Below are positions 35,461-48,580 of a stretch of 64,000 bases of DNA, one piece after another (the first letter of the stretch is position 1; every line of letters begins with the position of its first letter). Source of the DNA: Motacilla alba alba (Eukaryota > Chordata > Aves > Passeriformes > Motacillidae); assembly GCF_015832195.1 (NCBI RefSeq), contig NC_052017.1, positions 71,363,801 through 71,427,800 on the forward strand. The letters run 5' to 3'. Both the position numbers and the translations under genes were made by a program. Under the pieces are notes generated by a model. It was not told the DNA's origin. It made no database searches and worked only from the letters and a program-made list of their open reading frames with translations.

Positions 35461-36189
35461 GCAAATAAGTTTGAAAGCTTGCCAGTGGAGTTCCTCATTC
35501 AAACTTCGAAGTCTCCTGCTTCCAAAACGCCCTAAAGACTTTCAATTTCAATAAACAGTGGTGTTCTGGAGAAGTGCTTGCTTTTTAGCTGTGGAAGAGA
35601 GAGGGAAGAAATTGAGGTTTGTCTAGCAAAATATACTACTTAATTAACATGTTCATAAAAAAATAAAATAAGCTAGCTAGAAGGGAATTGTAGCGGGATA
35701 AACAAAAGGAAAACCTGAGTCATCACTTGAAAAACACTGAAATGCAATCAACCCTTAGAAAAGGCATCTGTCAATTTTCTGTGTATGAGTAAAACTTTTC
35801 TTCTTCTGGAATATCTTTCTTCTTCAAATTAAATTAAAATAACAATCATATCAAATATTCTATTTCAGAAAATGATAGTATGTATTTTATGGAAAAAGAA
35901 ATTAATTTGTTTTACCTCTTTGTCAAACATAGAAAAATTACGTTATCCAGTCCTGTGGCATTCAGGTTTTTCTTAAATCCCCAGCTCCTGTATTTACACA
36001 AGACCCTTTGAATGAAAAGTAATTAGCGAGTTTCTAGCCATAAAAGCATATAATAAATACCAAGATTACATAAAGTAAGGAAATTAAAACCCTATAAACA
36101 TTTTCTTTTATGTTAAAGATAGTACATGATTTAAAGCTAATCTCATGGGTTTTGAAGATACAGTTTCTTTTATTTTACTTTTTGGGTCT
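35461..36189. other. Noncoding sequence
   Basis: AT-rich; no feature recognised. Confidence 0.5.
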
Positions 36190-36430
36190 GGTGTAACTGA
36201 GCTTTTTTTATTACAGCTGTTAGTAATGAGGCAATAAACATTTACAATATATGGCATGAATGAAGTCAGCAAGTACTCAATCCTTGAAAAAGTCCTACAT
36301 TAGGTGCACATCCCACCAATTTTACTGGAATTGCTCTTGTAACAGAGTTTGTCAGCTTTGTGTATTGTTTACAATGATGATTAGAGGACCATTATAAATA
36401 TGCATAAGAGCTAAATTAAACCTATCTTTA
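36190..36430. promoter_or_regulatory. Candidate conserved noncoding element
   Basis: Contains an E-box CAGCTG (36214-36219) directly followed by TTAGTAATGAG, an E-box plus homeodomain-core pairing that recurs in looser form at 54643. It also contains AATATGCATAAGAGC-like octamer-type sequence near 36397. Functional meaning is inference. Confidence 0.22.
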
Positions 36431-39400
36431 CTAAAGAGCTTGTATATGAAAGGATGCTGAAGGTGATGTTTGGAACAGCAGTGCAAGAGTCAGAAAATGT
36501 TCATTGGAATCTTGCTGGCTGGATTACCTATAGTGAATCATCAATATCAGATGACCTGTGATTTTTAAGAACACATTGTGCAGTTTGGTGAAAGGAATCA
36601 ATGCTGCATTTATTTGTTGCTGATAGAGCAGAAATTGCTGCATTTTTAAGAGCTCTAATCATGGCCAAGTAGACTTTGAAAAACTTTGTTCAAATATTTA
36701 AAGGGTGGTCTCTACCTTGAAGCAGCTAGGACAGGAGGTGGTTGACAGAGATGGAAAACAAGGAAAGAATGAGTGAGTATAGGCTTGCAAAAAACCTAAA
36801 AGAAATACTTATGTATGAGCCAGTGCTCTGCTTTAGAAGCATTTTTAAGATATCTATGAAATAAAATATTAGGATACTTTTGCAGATATTTACTGATACT
36901 TCTTTTTAAAGTGAAATAGTGAAATGATGAAAATTCACATCATGGTTTGATTGAAGGCACTTGTCAAGTTTCTGGCAGTGAATAAGAGATGCAAAAGATA
37001 ACTAGCAGAGTAGAGACTGTCACATTCTAGAGTATATTTAAGAAGACAAAATTTTGTACTTAGGCTAGTGATAAGAAATTTTAAAAGCTACTTGATTAAG
37101 TCCAAAGATTTGCTATTCAGAGTCTGGATTTCCATCCCTTTAAGAAGAGGAGCATGAGCTCAGGAGTGAACACTTTAAAAATACGTGTATCCATGAAATT
37201 CTGCCCCAGACTGCAAATAATTAAAAGGCTTGATTTACCAGTGAGACACACACTGAGCATTCAGCTCCTAAACTCACTGATTGACCTCTGTCCTTTTACA
37301 GCGCTGCCTCTGGGGAACTGCTCTCCTAGTGTGAAAAAATCTGTTACATGGATTACCTAGTTTAAAGTCCAATGTTTGCTTTTGTGCAAGAACAGGAAAA
37401 CTGAGGGGAAGTGTCTTGTGTTTGTGTGAGAGAAACTTTACATTTATTTAAAAGTTCTTAGAGATCAGGTACATAATTCTATCCCTCTTTTTCACTGAGC
37501 GTAAGCCAACTTACTTTAAAAGTATAGATCAAATATACTGCATAATTTGTGCTAGTTCATTTTATTTATTTTTATAAATAGAGGCAGTGCTACGTGTTTA
37601 CATGATGCACTATTATGAGAGATAAAAAAAAAAAGAAAAGAGAATGCTAGGGTTCTGTCCTTTAAAGTTCTGGGAAAAGGAAGAAGAAACCCATATTCAT
37701 ATAACTGCAGACTATGTGACAATGTAGTAATTTTTAACAAGGTGCATTGAAAGACTTCTGAATAGAGGAGGATTTTAAGAAGGTGATACAAGATTTCTCT
37801 TGATTTTTGTCCGTATGCCAACTATACTTATTCTAGCACTCTTGATTGTGGTAAGATTTGTTGTGGCTGCTTTCTGTGCATGTGGATTAATTGCTTCTCC
37901 TAAACTGAATAAAAGTCAGGCTTTTATTCAGGTGGTGGGTTTTTTTCGTTATTACTCGTCATCAATAATTTCTTTTTTTTTTAAGTTTCTGTAACTCACT
38001 GGGGATGCAGCAAAGTGTCCAGGTCAGTGGACCCAGTGTTGTAACAGCAAACCTTGTAATTGATCCTGGTAGAACAGAAGGATGAGCCCAGAAGTTCAGA
38101 GCGAAGACGTAGAGACCCTTGGCAACACCCTCGAGCTGAAAGCTGACCTGGAAACAGTAAGATGTGGTAGATCTGTAACAACTTTTCTATAACCTACATC
38201 TTGAAACCATTCATACACACGAGGAGAGGGCAGAAGTATAGAAATATTTAAACAGAAGAAAAAATTAAAAAGTGATAAAAAGCACTAACTGTGATAGTAA
38301 AATAAGGACTATAGAGCGGAATAGACTTGCTTTATTAAACTTTTCAAACTACTTTCCTTTAGCTTATATGAAAGTTCATTTTCCTTTGATATGTATGATT
38401 TTCAGACACAGCTATGATACAATTAGTCTTTAATTCAAGACCAATACCAGTTCAAAATAAACAACAAAAACCACTCTGCTCCGCTTGCCACCCCCCAACC
38501 ACAATAGTAATCAGGCACCTTATATGACAAATCCTTATGGTTAGTGCACCAGCTCTTTAACTCTGAAGTCTAGAGCTGAAATCTTTTCTTATGACCCCAG
38601 TAAAAATGAATTTGGTGATCTACTGCATGTTGTAAAAGTACAATATTATCTTCAGTTTCTACTGGCTGAAAGCTCCATCAGGGAAAGGCTTTTTACTTTC
38701 TATTTTCTATCTCAGAGTCCTTGAACCAAATACAGATAGTGTATAAATAAGTGTAACCCACTGACCCTCTGTGCCACACTGTGTCCTATATTTTTGAGCT
38801 TTGCTGAGCTGAAAGGAAGAAATTACATTCCCAGAGGTATAAGCAGGAAGATTGCTGCCTTTTTTTCTTTTTATTTTTTTCTTTTGTCCTTCATATGATA
38901 GCGTGGCATTGGCTTTCAGAGGATCCTCCTTCATGTTACCTTTGTGTAATCTCATGCATAGTCTAATTATTGACTATCCCCAGTGGTAATTTGGCCAGTA
39001 GCTGAGCTGTCTTTACTGCAGTGCAGCTGGATCTGCAGCACAGGTAGGTGTACCTGAGCCAGATTTCAAGAGGCTAACACAGATTTCAGCAGGGACATAC
39101 AGTCATAAACCCAGAAATTTTACTTCAGTCTTTGTAAGCCATGAGTAATTATTTTGACAACCAAGTCTGATGTCTCTACCATTATGCTGTTGCCTAATTC
39201 CAATGTAATGCTATCCTGAATTTATCCAACAAGCTGCAAGCAGACTTTTGGCTCTCAAAGGAGGGACATTGCAAAGAAAGGTGTACCCTACCCTATTTTT
39301 GTAGTGTCTGGTGATGAGGAACTTCAAAGGTGAAATCTTGCTTCAGTTTGGGGAGAGGAGCTCTATGCCCAAGGTCAAAACGATCTTCCCACCTTACTTG

Positions 39401-39505
39401 AGGGCTGCCAATTTATAGCTGCCAGGCTGGGCAAGCTGCTCTTTTGCTGAGTGAAGCTCTGGGATCCTAATCTAATGTATGATGTTTACTGTTGCAGGTT
39501 TTTAA
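36431..39505. other. Noncoding sequence
   Basis: No gene or assignable repeat. 36700-36760 has a weak resemblance to a LINE 3' UTR phrase, too short to call. Short A and T runs occur at 37627 and 38860-38882. Confidence 0.5.
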
Positions 39506-39508
39506 TGA

Positions 39509-39564
39509 CTGTATTTTTCAGACACTTGAAAAATACAGAGTGAAAATACTCGGAGTGAAAATAC
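39509..39564. repeat. Perfect 12-bp hairpin followed by a 15-bp-period direct repeat
   Basis: CTGTATTTTTCA (39509-39520) pairs exactly with TGAAAAATACAG (39527-39538) across a 6-nt loop. It overlaps the start of GAGTGAAAATAC, which occurs twice at 39538-39549 and 39553-39564. The right hairpin arm and the repeat unit share the GAAAATAC-like core, suggesting repeated local copying of one sequence. Confidence 0.88.
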
Positions 39565-42500
39565 ATTGCCAAATGATAGGTGCTCTCCCTTTGGATTAGT
39601 GCCCCTATTTACAGTTGTCATGATCTTCACTGGGGAGGCTGTGAAAATAGACTGACCTTACAGCACACCTGGAAGGCCAAGAAAGTCTGTTTTTGCCAAG
39701 CTATAGATAGTCAGGATGGTTAAGTTATACAGCCAGGTAAACGGCAATGCTAGCTCTTGTCGTAATTTATTTGGCTGACTGTGCTTGTTAGGGCAGTCCT
39801 TTAGGGATATTCCTTTGGAGCTGGCAACCTCTGTGTCCTAAAAATAATCTGTACTGAACAGAGCCAGTACCAAGGGAAACAGTACTCTCAAGACATTAAG
39901 GTCTCATATCTTCAAGATTTAACTTGTATGGTTAGGGCTAGATCTGTCAAAAGCTATGAGATGGATGCTTGGTCGGTTATTTCTCTAGAAAGGTGAGATT
40001 TCCAGGTTGTATTTTCTCCTCTGTGGAGTAATTTACAATGTGGGGCTCTGCATTATCAAGCTGATGATTCAAGAGAAGCAGTACAGAAAGCAGTTGCCCA
40101 TCAGTCATTCCTTCCAGACATCCCCTGCAGAGTATGCATGCTGGCCTTTTTAGGAGGTAAATGCCATTAACCTTTCTTTTTTTAGTTTGGATTTCAAGAG
40201 GTTTTTTTATTGAAATTCATTTCACACTTGCAATATGTTCTCCTTTTGGACTATAAATTCTGTGCAGTGTGCAGATCACTCCATCTTCTTCTCCTTGTTG
40301 CTCACTGCTGCAGAGCCAGAAGTTTGCAGCCAGCAGCTACTGCAGTGTTTTCCTCCAAGGGCTCTGATGGAAAAAGCCATCAGTGAGGATGGTTCTTGCT
40401 AGAGAGGAGCAGGAATGAATGCTTCAAGGAGAAATGAGAATGCTGGTGATTTTCCTGAGCACGATATCAGGCAAAATGTCTCTGCTTACTGCTCCTGAAG
40501 TGGGAAATATGTGATAGGCTTTAGGCTGAGGCCAGGGTTTAAATGTCACCCCCTGACTTTTCTACTTACTTTAATACTACAGTGAAAGCTACTATTTGGC
40601 CCCCGATCTAGATGTGCTTTCTTGCTAGTAGTGAACTATGTGAATAAATGTGCTTCTGTTTTAAACAGTGTGAAAAGCCTGGCTGGACATCTATTTAACC
40701 CTTGTGTCCTGAGTCACTGCTTCCAGTTCACTGTTAAAGTGAATAAAGAAAAAAAAATTGTAATGGACACAGATAAAGCTTGGATTATGAGTGAGAAGGA
40801 GGGTTTGATAGAAATCTGAACTGTATATATCTCTGTAAGCACTTTGTAAAAATTTTATGTGGAGAAGTATTATGCAAAAGACTACCAAAATTGCCAATGT
40901 GTCTACAAAGTGACTCTCATACTGGAAATGTAGTAGCAGTCAGATTTAATTGAAATCAGTTTCAGTATGTTGATGATTGGGTACTCAGTTTTTCTTTCAC
41001 TGAATTCAATTGTAAGGCTTCCATGGTCATGAGTTGGGCAGGACTGAGCTTGAGGTTTAAAAACCACACATTCAAATATATGGAAATGACACTATATATG
41101 GCACATATGAAACTGAAATGAATCTGGTGGAAGGAATGTCAGTGAGGTTATTGCCAACTTTTGTACCAGGGACTACCATGGCTATTTAATATTTATCGTT
41201 ATTACTTTTCACACTGCTCTTTTCTGGCAGAGTAGTAAGATCCCCATAGAAAACATTGTCATTAGTGACTTCATGGTGTGGATAATTGTCATTTACTTCT
41301 CACAAGGGAAACCCTAAAGCTCTTCCTGGCTTTATCTCCTGCAGTGAGCAGGAGAACTTTTGGGAGAGGCTCTTTTTGCAGTGTTTCACCCAATCTTTTT
41401 GTCTATGACAGCAAGGAGTGAAGTTCACTACCGTCAAGAGTTTTTTCCAATCCCTTGCTCCTACAAGGCTCACTTATGCCCTCACATTGAGTGTAAGAGA
41501 GGGAGTCAACCCTGAAGGCACACTAAATCTTCTCCTTGCCAAATAAAACCAGGCTTTCAACCACTTTGGGTAACTCAACAAACCCCCCCTTCCTTTTATT
41601 ATGGTATTTCTCCCAGGCATTGATTTGATAAGTCAGAAGCAAAGCCTCATGCCTCCAGATGAATTATGTTAATAGTTGGAACATCTACTTCCCCTATCAA
41701 ATCATGTGATTTTCCCCTGTAAATTTGGATTGTGTGGGTGAGAAGAAGAAAGTGATGATAATTTTCTTTAGATTTGCTACAAAATCCTCTGCCCATGAGT
41801 TCTGTTAATTCCTTGCATCCTATTCCCTAAAGGAATTCTTTGTCTTGATTTTACCTATTTTTATGTCCCTTCTGCAATTTACCTCTAGTCCCTTCTCTAC
41901 CTACCACACTTAACTTCTTGCACACATTGATATAAAAGCAACTACCTCTGTCTGCATCTTCAGTTAAGTAGCTATGGACAATTCTTTAGATAGGAGACTT
42001 ACTGCTCCCACTCAAGACATTTTGTCTCAATCATCACTGAAGTTTTGTTACATCTGAAAACAACCAGGTGTAGCTGTGTGGCACCAAAGAGGGATTTTTA
42101 AAATATGTAAGGTCCAAGTACCCATTGATCAGCTTCTACACTGTTTCTACAAGTAGCAGGACCATGATGGCCTGATCTATTCCCTGGCCTTTCTGTCCTG
42201 AAGGATATGAAAAACTTCTTGTTTCTTTTGGAAAGATCATTTTACCATCAGCAAGAGAGAATGATAATTCTCTAAACCATGAGAGGTCATTGGTTTTGCA
42301 ACTTGTCTAAGCCAGTTTCTTGTTGAGCTGCTAGAGATTTCTTTCTGCTCATTGAGCCTTGAATTGTTCTACAGTGTTGATGTGATTTGCAGTTTCTGGG
42401 TTCTAAAGTAGATTCACTAAAATTGCTTGTAAATACATACTGATCGCTGAGTTCTGTATTAGTAATAAATAATAAAATTGAAATTATAATAATTGAGAGT

Positions 42501-44100
42501 GAATTTAGCATTTGACTGATTTCACTTTTCTTTGAGAACATTAAGAATGGGAGTTAATTAAAATTGTATGTATTATTCAGGACATGTCTTAAGCATCTGA
42601 TGGCATCATTAATATACATATAGAGGGCAGTTTTGGAGACACATGTTTGATATAGATGGTTTTGGAGTGTGTAACAAGTAATGATTCTTTCTTTTCTGAC
42701 GTTTTAATTAAGTTATTAAAAATTCATCCTTCAAAATATGAAAATACATTTTCTTATGCATCAATTTGTATTAAATACAATGCTTATTTTAAAATTTGTG
42801 TAAAAGAAACAGTGGCTTGCCTTGTGGATCCTACTAGACACTATGTTGATATGGTGAACAAGAGATGCATGTTTTGATTTTCAGGAGCTAGATAAATTTA
42901 TGAAGAGTTAGATACCATTTCAAGGGATTATTCAGTGCTTTGCCTCTCTCTGACTCTGGCATTGCTGCGGCTGAGCTCACATATTTCATATAATAGTAAG
43001 GTTATATCAGCTCCCAGCAAAGGTGTAGACCCTGAAGTTGTTGGTACTTGTACTTAATCCACTGAACAGCTAAACTCTGTCTGGGGCTGACCTGGACAAA
43101 GGAGCCCAAATCAATTAATGGTAAGAGACTTCTCTCACTCTGTTATTGAGTGTACTGTGTAAAGATGCAATATATGTTGTCTTTCCAGCAAGTTCAGACC
43201 CCTGGAGGGCTTTTAGCATTATACTTAGAGTGTAAAGGAAAGATAAAATGGACCTGATGCACAAAATGCAAACTGTGGTTTCTCTCACTGCCACATGGGA
43301 TTTTCCAGACAGGCATCTAGCTGCTGATGTTGCGCAAGGTCCCTGCATTAACAGAGCTTTCTTTCCTAGTGACTCATGGGAAGGGTTTTGGTTGAGTGGT
43401 TTGATTTGCATGGCTTCACATTTGTTGAGTTTTGTTTTTGCATTCTGGACTTCAGTTTATTTAAAGTCTCCAAAGTGATGTTCATTGAAGTTGCCAAGTT
43501 TCACTTGGTTTTGTGTTGAAAGTGATGGCATTCTGGCAATTTTTCCAGATCAGTAAAAGGATTACGGTCTCAGTATGCTCATCAGTATTAGAGGCAGGTG
43601 CTTCATACTGTTAGAAAGCTGCAAAGACTCCTTTTTCCATTGCCCAATAGCAAGAGGCTTCTGTTTCTACACATGATAGGTCCTATGACATTAAGTGTTA
43701 ATCCTGGGATATTATTCAATGTGAAAAAGTTATTTCTCTAGTAGATAGTCTGTAGACCTTTCCAAAACGCACAAGCTTTTATCTCTCCTTCTGAGGTTTT
43801 TAAAATGGGACTTAGAGTATTAAGGGAAACCTGTTTCTTTGTGAGCAGTGTATGACATGCAACACCAATAACATTTCTCAGCTTTCACAATTTCTCTCTA
43901 CAAGAATGTGCCTGTGACATGTGTAGTCTTTCATTGCACAGAAATGTGCTCTGGCAAGACATAGAGCTTTTAAACTGCATTAAATAATTTGCCTAATGTG
44001 ATTGTGGTTTTTCTACTCATGGATAACAGAGCTATCTTAAACTCAAGTTTGTGGAAGAATTACTCATTCTCCATCTCTGAAGCAGGGAAGCTGAACAGCA
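39565..44100. other. Noncoding sequence
   Basis: Over 4 kb without a recognised gene, LINE or tandem repeat. Frames are under 100 codons and have no domain. Confidence 0.5.
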
Positions 44101-44104
44101 GGGA

Positions 44105-44129
44105 CCGCTGCAGCGGAAGAGGTTCTTCC
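44105..44129. repeat. 12-bp palindrome adjoining a short hairpin
   Basis: CCGCTGCAGCGG (44105-44116) is a perfect palindrome with two CpGs in a CpG-poor region. It overlaps GGAAGA GGT TCTTCC (44115-44129). Confidence 0.8.
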
Positions 44130-44580
44130 TGACTCAGCCATTTTAAGTGAACATTTCTCATGGAGAAGATTTCTGCGTGATCCTTATTGAATAGAATGGA
44201 AAACAAACTTTCTGAACAGTGAAAACCAAAACAGCTTTGAAGCGAGTATTATGGGGTTATCTCCTCTCTTTGTGACTTTTGCATTTCTATCAGGTGTACT
44301 TCTGACATTGTCAGCCCTTAAGCATTGATAGCAAAATGCCTTTAATAAAAATGAATCATCATCTACAAATATTTTGGATTTATTCTTTTAAGTGGAGTGC
44401 TCCCTCACAAAATGGTGTGTTAGTCTGCTGTCTAGCACTGAACCAGATGTAATGTCCAGTAATCTGTGAAAACATTGGAGTTGGAGATGCTTGTTTCATA
44501 AGTAGAAACTTCCTATGCTTTCTGTTGGTCCCATTATGTTGAGACTGCAGGTTATGAGAAAGAACACTTTTCAGAAACCA

Positions 44581-44604
44581 GAAAAAAAAAAAAGAAAGAA
44601 AAAA
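44581..44604 (+). repeat. Poly(A)-rich tract
   Basis: A11 and shorter A runs broken by single G. No retroposed parent is recognisable on the left. Confidence 0.85.
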
Positions 44605-46230
44605 GGTTTTCTCAGCTCAATGTCCATTAAATTTCACCATCTCCTGTAAAATAATATACTATAGCACTTAAGACTCTTGTAAAATGTGGCATTTTTAATT
44701 TTCTTATGGCAAAGAAATTGAAAAGATTTGTATGAAGCCTCATCTTTAAAGAGAGAAAGATGAGAGATTGACATCTTGGAAACAACACAGACAAAAGATA
44801 AAATTTAGGCGTCATAAGTGAATTATCACATTATAGAACTGGATTATAAGTGCATTTCATTGCATTGATAATTTCTGAAAGTTTTATTGGTTTGGTTAAG
44901 ATCCTCTCCATAACACACACACATAGAACAGGATTTGTCAGCAGTCCAGGGTTTTTGTAACACATACGCTTTTCATACTGTGTCAGAAGACACACTTCCT
45001 GCTTTCTAGTTCTCTTTCCCCTGCAGACTGCAGAGTTTGCTGTTCCAGGTCAGTGTCTGATGGCCTCTCTCCATTAAGCAGCGTGTGCGTGGATGTATTC
45101 AGGGCTGCACAACTCTTAGGGGAAATTTGTGTTTAATATAATTAGGGCTACTAAAAGCTGATCTCAAGCAGTTCAGATTTTGCTTTTAAAAAGTACAAAT
45201 TCAGAGGTGTTTTGTATATTCATAATGAGCAGTCATTGTCTAATGACAATTTATACTGAATGTTACTGGAAACACAGTCTGATGAATATTTCAGCGAGGT
45301 CTACAGTCAAATATCCTACAACACATTCCATGACCCAATATGCAAATCAGCTGTGGGATGTGAGAGGGCTGTTGGGGCTTACTTTACATAGATTTAGACT
45401 GTTTTAACAAAGGTTATTTATTAAACATTATCGACATTGGTTTTTTTGCCACTTTCAAAATTCAGGAGGGGATTTGATTTTCTTTAGGGAAACAGCTAAG
45501 AAGTAGGTCGGGAACCATGACTGCGAAGAGGCCACTTCAGGGAAGGGAAAGGTTAAGTTCAGTTCTAACCAGTAAAATTAAAAGCTTGAGAGGCTGCTGT
45601 CATTTGTGAAAGAAGAACTTCTTCTGAGTTATTATTGTATGTTGAACTATTTAGTATGTCTCATTTGTTCGTTGACAATAGTAAGGTTAACAAAGGGGAT
45701 TCTTACCCCTACATAATTCAGGGAGTTTAATTGGAGACTATTGGAAGAATGATAATTTATATTAAATAGAAAATTTGGAAACTTATTCAATGGTTAGAAA
45801 ATGTCATATAAAAGAATCAAATATTGCCAAAGTTGTGTGTTGTGAATTTGGTGTCTTTGTGAAATCACTGAATTCACGTAGCACATTAAGTAGTTTCAGT
45901 AATTACCACAATAAAAAATGGATTTAGATTATTGGACCATATTTTTTCCTGCTTGGTACTTTGTGAAATTCCTGCTGAAAACAGGAAATATATTAGATTA
46001 AAATTGACCAAACCACACTGCAGACCTATACTGAATTTAAAGACTTAGGCTTCCTCAGACAGAAACTTATATTCCCAAAAGGTCAGGATAAATATAGAAA
46101 CATCCAAGTTTGTCAGTTAAGAAGAGCAGAGTTTGGGGCATTTTTTCCCTTTCCTCCCTCACATATATTGCTGAACTCTCACAGCGTCAGGGAAAACCCC
46201 ATAGACTCAAAATAGTACAGTGGACAAGCA
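44605..46230. other. Noncoding sequence
   Basis: No gene or LINE recognised. (AC)5 near 44912. Confidence 0.5.
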
Positions 46231-46240
46231 AAGTGGCCAT

Positions 46241-46270
46241 GACAAACACAGACACACAGACACACACACA
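46241..46270 (+). repeat. (CA)n/(CAGA)n microsatellite
   Basis: Mixed CA and CAGA units. Two overlapping minus-strand frames of about 100 codons to its right (46282-46613) have no domain and are not called. Confidence 0.8.
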
Positions 46271-47716
46271 ATGTTGGTTACTTAAGTAGTCTTTAGCCAG
46301 CAGGCTCTATGAGAATCTTGAGTTGTCCATCCCTGTGGCAGAGGACTGAGATCATGAGATACTCTAACTGCAGCATGTTGTCTTGTGCAGTTTGTGTGCA
46401 TGGGCTGAGGATACCTTGAAAAACCTCTCTTTTTGCAAAGGAAAGAGTGACTAATGAAGTTTGAGTGCTCCTTCCATCTGAAGGGCTGTCTCTGCTCTGC
46501 AGGGCCATGAACTGTGGCTGTGTGCAGGAATGGTGTGTGCTCTTGGAGAGTGTAGGAGTCAGCATGTTTTCTCTGCAAAAGCTGGAGAATTGCAGAAGTA
46601 TGGCTTGGTCCAATGAAGCAGTGTCATTTTACATTGGTAGAAAATTGGCACCTCTCTCTCTTCCTTTGAAATGCATCATTTTCGTGCTGATCTCTGCTCA
46701 AAATGAAGTGTGGTAAGCCTATAATTAGGAGAACATCAAGTGACTTGTAGAAAAGAAAAATGAGTACAGCCTATTCTGTTAGACTACTGCTGTAGTCTCC
46801 TGGCATTTCTCTCTTGTTCTGTCTTCCTGCTCATCTCTTCATCTTTTGGCCTTAGAGTCATAGGTTTATTTTGACCTTCAGTTTTAGCTAAGTAAAAGGT
46901 GAACTCCTAGTCCTAAAAGCTGCAGAGATAAGCTGAAAGTGTACTCTCTTCATGCCTCAGGAATAAGAAAACTCATGATCTTAAAATATTTGGGAACAGC
47001 AGTGCTATTCCAAACAAGAAGCCACCAGATGCCTGTATCAGTGTGCTTCTGAATTAGGCAGTAAGCCTGTGCTCAAAATATAACTATTTTATGATAGTAT
47101 TAAATATACTTCCTCCCATTGGGATCTTGTTCTTTTCTGCATAAAGTACTTCTAAAAACTTATTTTCCATACTGATTCAGACAAATGCTAGCTTTTGTAG
47201 CTACAAAGAAAATGAGTAGCAAGTGAAGACCTTATTTTGATGATGCTAAAGACAAATGATTCTCTAACTAAAGACCCTGGACATTTTCTAGTAATCCCTG
47301 TAATTCCTTGCAAGTATTAGCAAGAGTTTATGAAATCTAGAACTTTAAAATCTTTACTTTTCTTAAAAAAAAGGTGATTCTCTCATCATTATTTTAATAT
47401 CTATGTACATTTGTGTCTGGGAAACATGGCCCTATAAGTACCTGTGAGTACCTCTGAATGTATTATCAAATCACACATGTTACCCATTTAAGGTATTTTA
47501 TACAATATATACAGCATGCAAATTGGTGTTTGAATATACAGTAATTCTACAAGGAACAATCTTGACAGGCACATGGCAGCATAATTCATGCAATTTTATT
47601 AGAAAATTCTGTAGTAGAACCTTGTAACATCCATTTGAACTGAAGTTTCTCTTTCACAAAAAGTTCTAGAAAATATTTACAAACCCATAGCCTAAGGAAA
47701 AGAACTCCATAAGGAC
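46271..47716. other. Noncoding sequence
   Basis: No feature recognised. Confidence 0.5.
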
Positions 47717-47808
47717 ATGCCCTTTTGGGCATTTGGGTAATGCCCTTTGGCATTATCTGACCACAGCAGGTAATGCTGTGGTCAGAGCACAGAGGTGGAT
47801 AAGCTCTG
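47717..47808. repeat. Cluster of three consecutive perfect hairpins
   Basis: Hairpin 1 is ATGCCC TTTT GGGCAT (47717-47732). Hairpin 2 is TAATGCC CTTT GGCATTA (47738-47755). Hairpin 3 is TCTGACCACAGCA GGTAA TGCTGTGGTCAGA, with 13-bp perfect arms at 47756-47768 and 47774-47786. An alternative pairing GGGCATT / AATGCCC (47727-47733 with 47739-47745) competes with the first two. A further weak pair CAGAGC / GCTCTG (47783-47788 with 47803-47808) follows. The arms are too short for a microRNA precursor. No promoter or terminator context is visible. Confidence 0.88.
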
Positions 47809-47972
47809 TCTCATGACACTGCTGACCTGACTGCAGGAATGAGCTAGAATGGGTGAGGAGCTAATTTTGAACTGATTTAGGCAAAGAAAAGGTAATGACT
47901 CTGGAACAAAAAGAAACCATAATTATGGGGCAAATAATGCTATTCTAGTGGTAGTTCTAGGAATAAGATTCT

Positions 47973-48019
47973 AATTTGGGATAGATGTTACGTTTACAAT
48001 TTGGGATAGATGTTACGTT
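47973..48019 (+). repeat. Perfect tandem duplication, 25-bp period
   Basis: AATTTGGGATAGATGTTACG occurs at 47973 and again at 47998, followed in both by TT. The two 22-bp copies are identical and separated by three bases. Perfect identity suggests a recent replication-slippage event, or an assembly artefact. Confidence 0.92.
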
Positions 48020-48575
48020 GCTCTGTTTTGGTTTTTTCCCTATATAATGTTTTAGGGTTAACATCAAGCAACTCTCAAACACAAATCTTTCAGTAGTGTG
48101 GCTTCCAGGAAATGGACTGGAAACCATTGCAAACGATATGGCATTCAACATTTTCACAAGCGGTTTAGTTATTCTCGTCTGCTTTCACAAGTAAATCAGA
48201 CTGACAGGGTTGACAATACCCACGATACAAGCCACTCTCTGTAATAAGCAGGATCTCTCAGAGGAAATCTAAGGTCTGGTGAATGCCAAGAGAACAAGCC
48301 AGTGGATTTAGCTCTCTGTTCAGCTCAATGGCCAATCACTGCAGCGATACGAGTGAGGTGTGACTTAAATCAGCTCTCTCCTCCTGTATCAATACACAGC
48401 AGCTAGGCAGGTTGCACCTCATGCCTTGACTTTTTTATTTTGTGGAGAAGGCAGACATCAGTACTTGGTAGGCGCAGAGCTGTGGGAGATGCTGTGGTCA
48501 TGGAAGGAAGTGGGAGATGGGGACAGTGGCAGGACAAAGCCATACTTTTTTTTCCCTCGGAGTTGGAAGTAGGAC
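48020..48575. other. Noncoding sequence
   Basis: No gene recognised. Confidence 0.5.
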
Positions 48576-48580
48576 TTGCC

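Noticed and set aside
36700..36760. Possible LINE 3' UTR phrase near TATTTAAAGGGTGGTC
   Set aside because: Single short resemblance without other family phrases.
46282..46613. Two overlapping minus-strand frames of about 100 codons
   Set aside because: No domain, and they sit beside a microsatellite in a region of ordinary composition. Treated as chance.
47756..47786. microRNA precursor
   Set aside because: Arms are 13 bp with a 5-nt loop, much shorter than the ~22-bp stems of pre-miRNAs, and the extended flanks do not pair.
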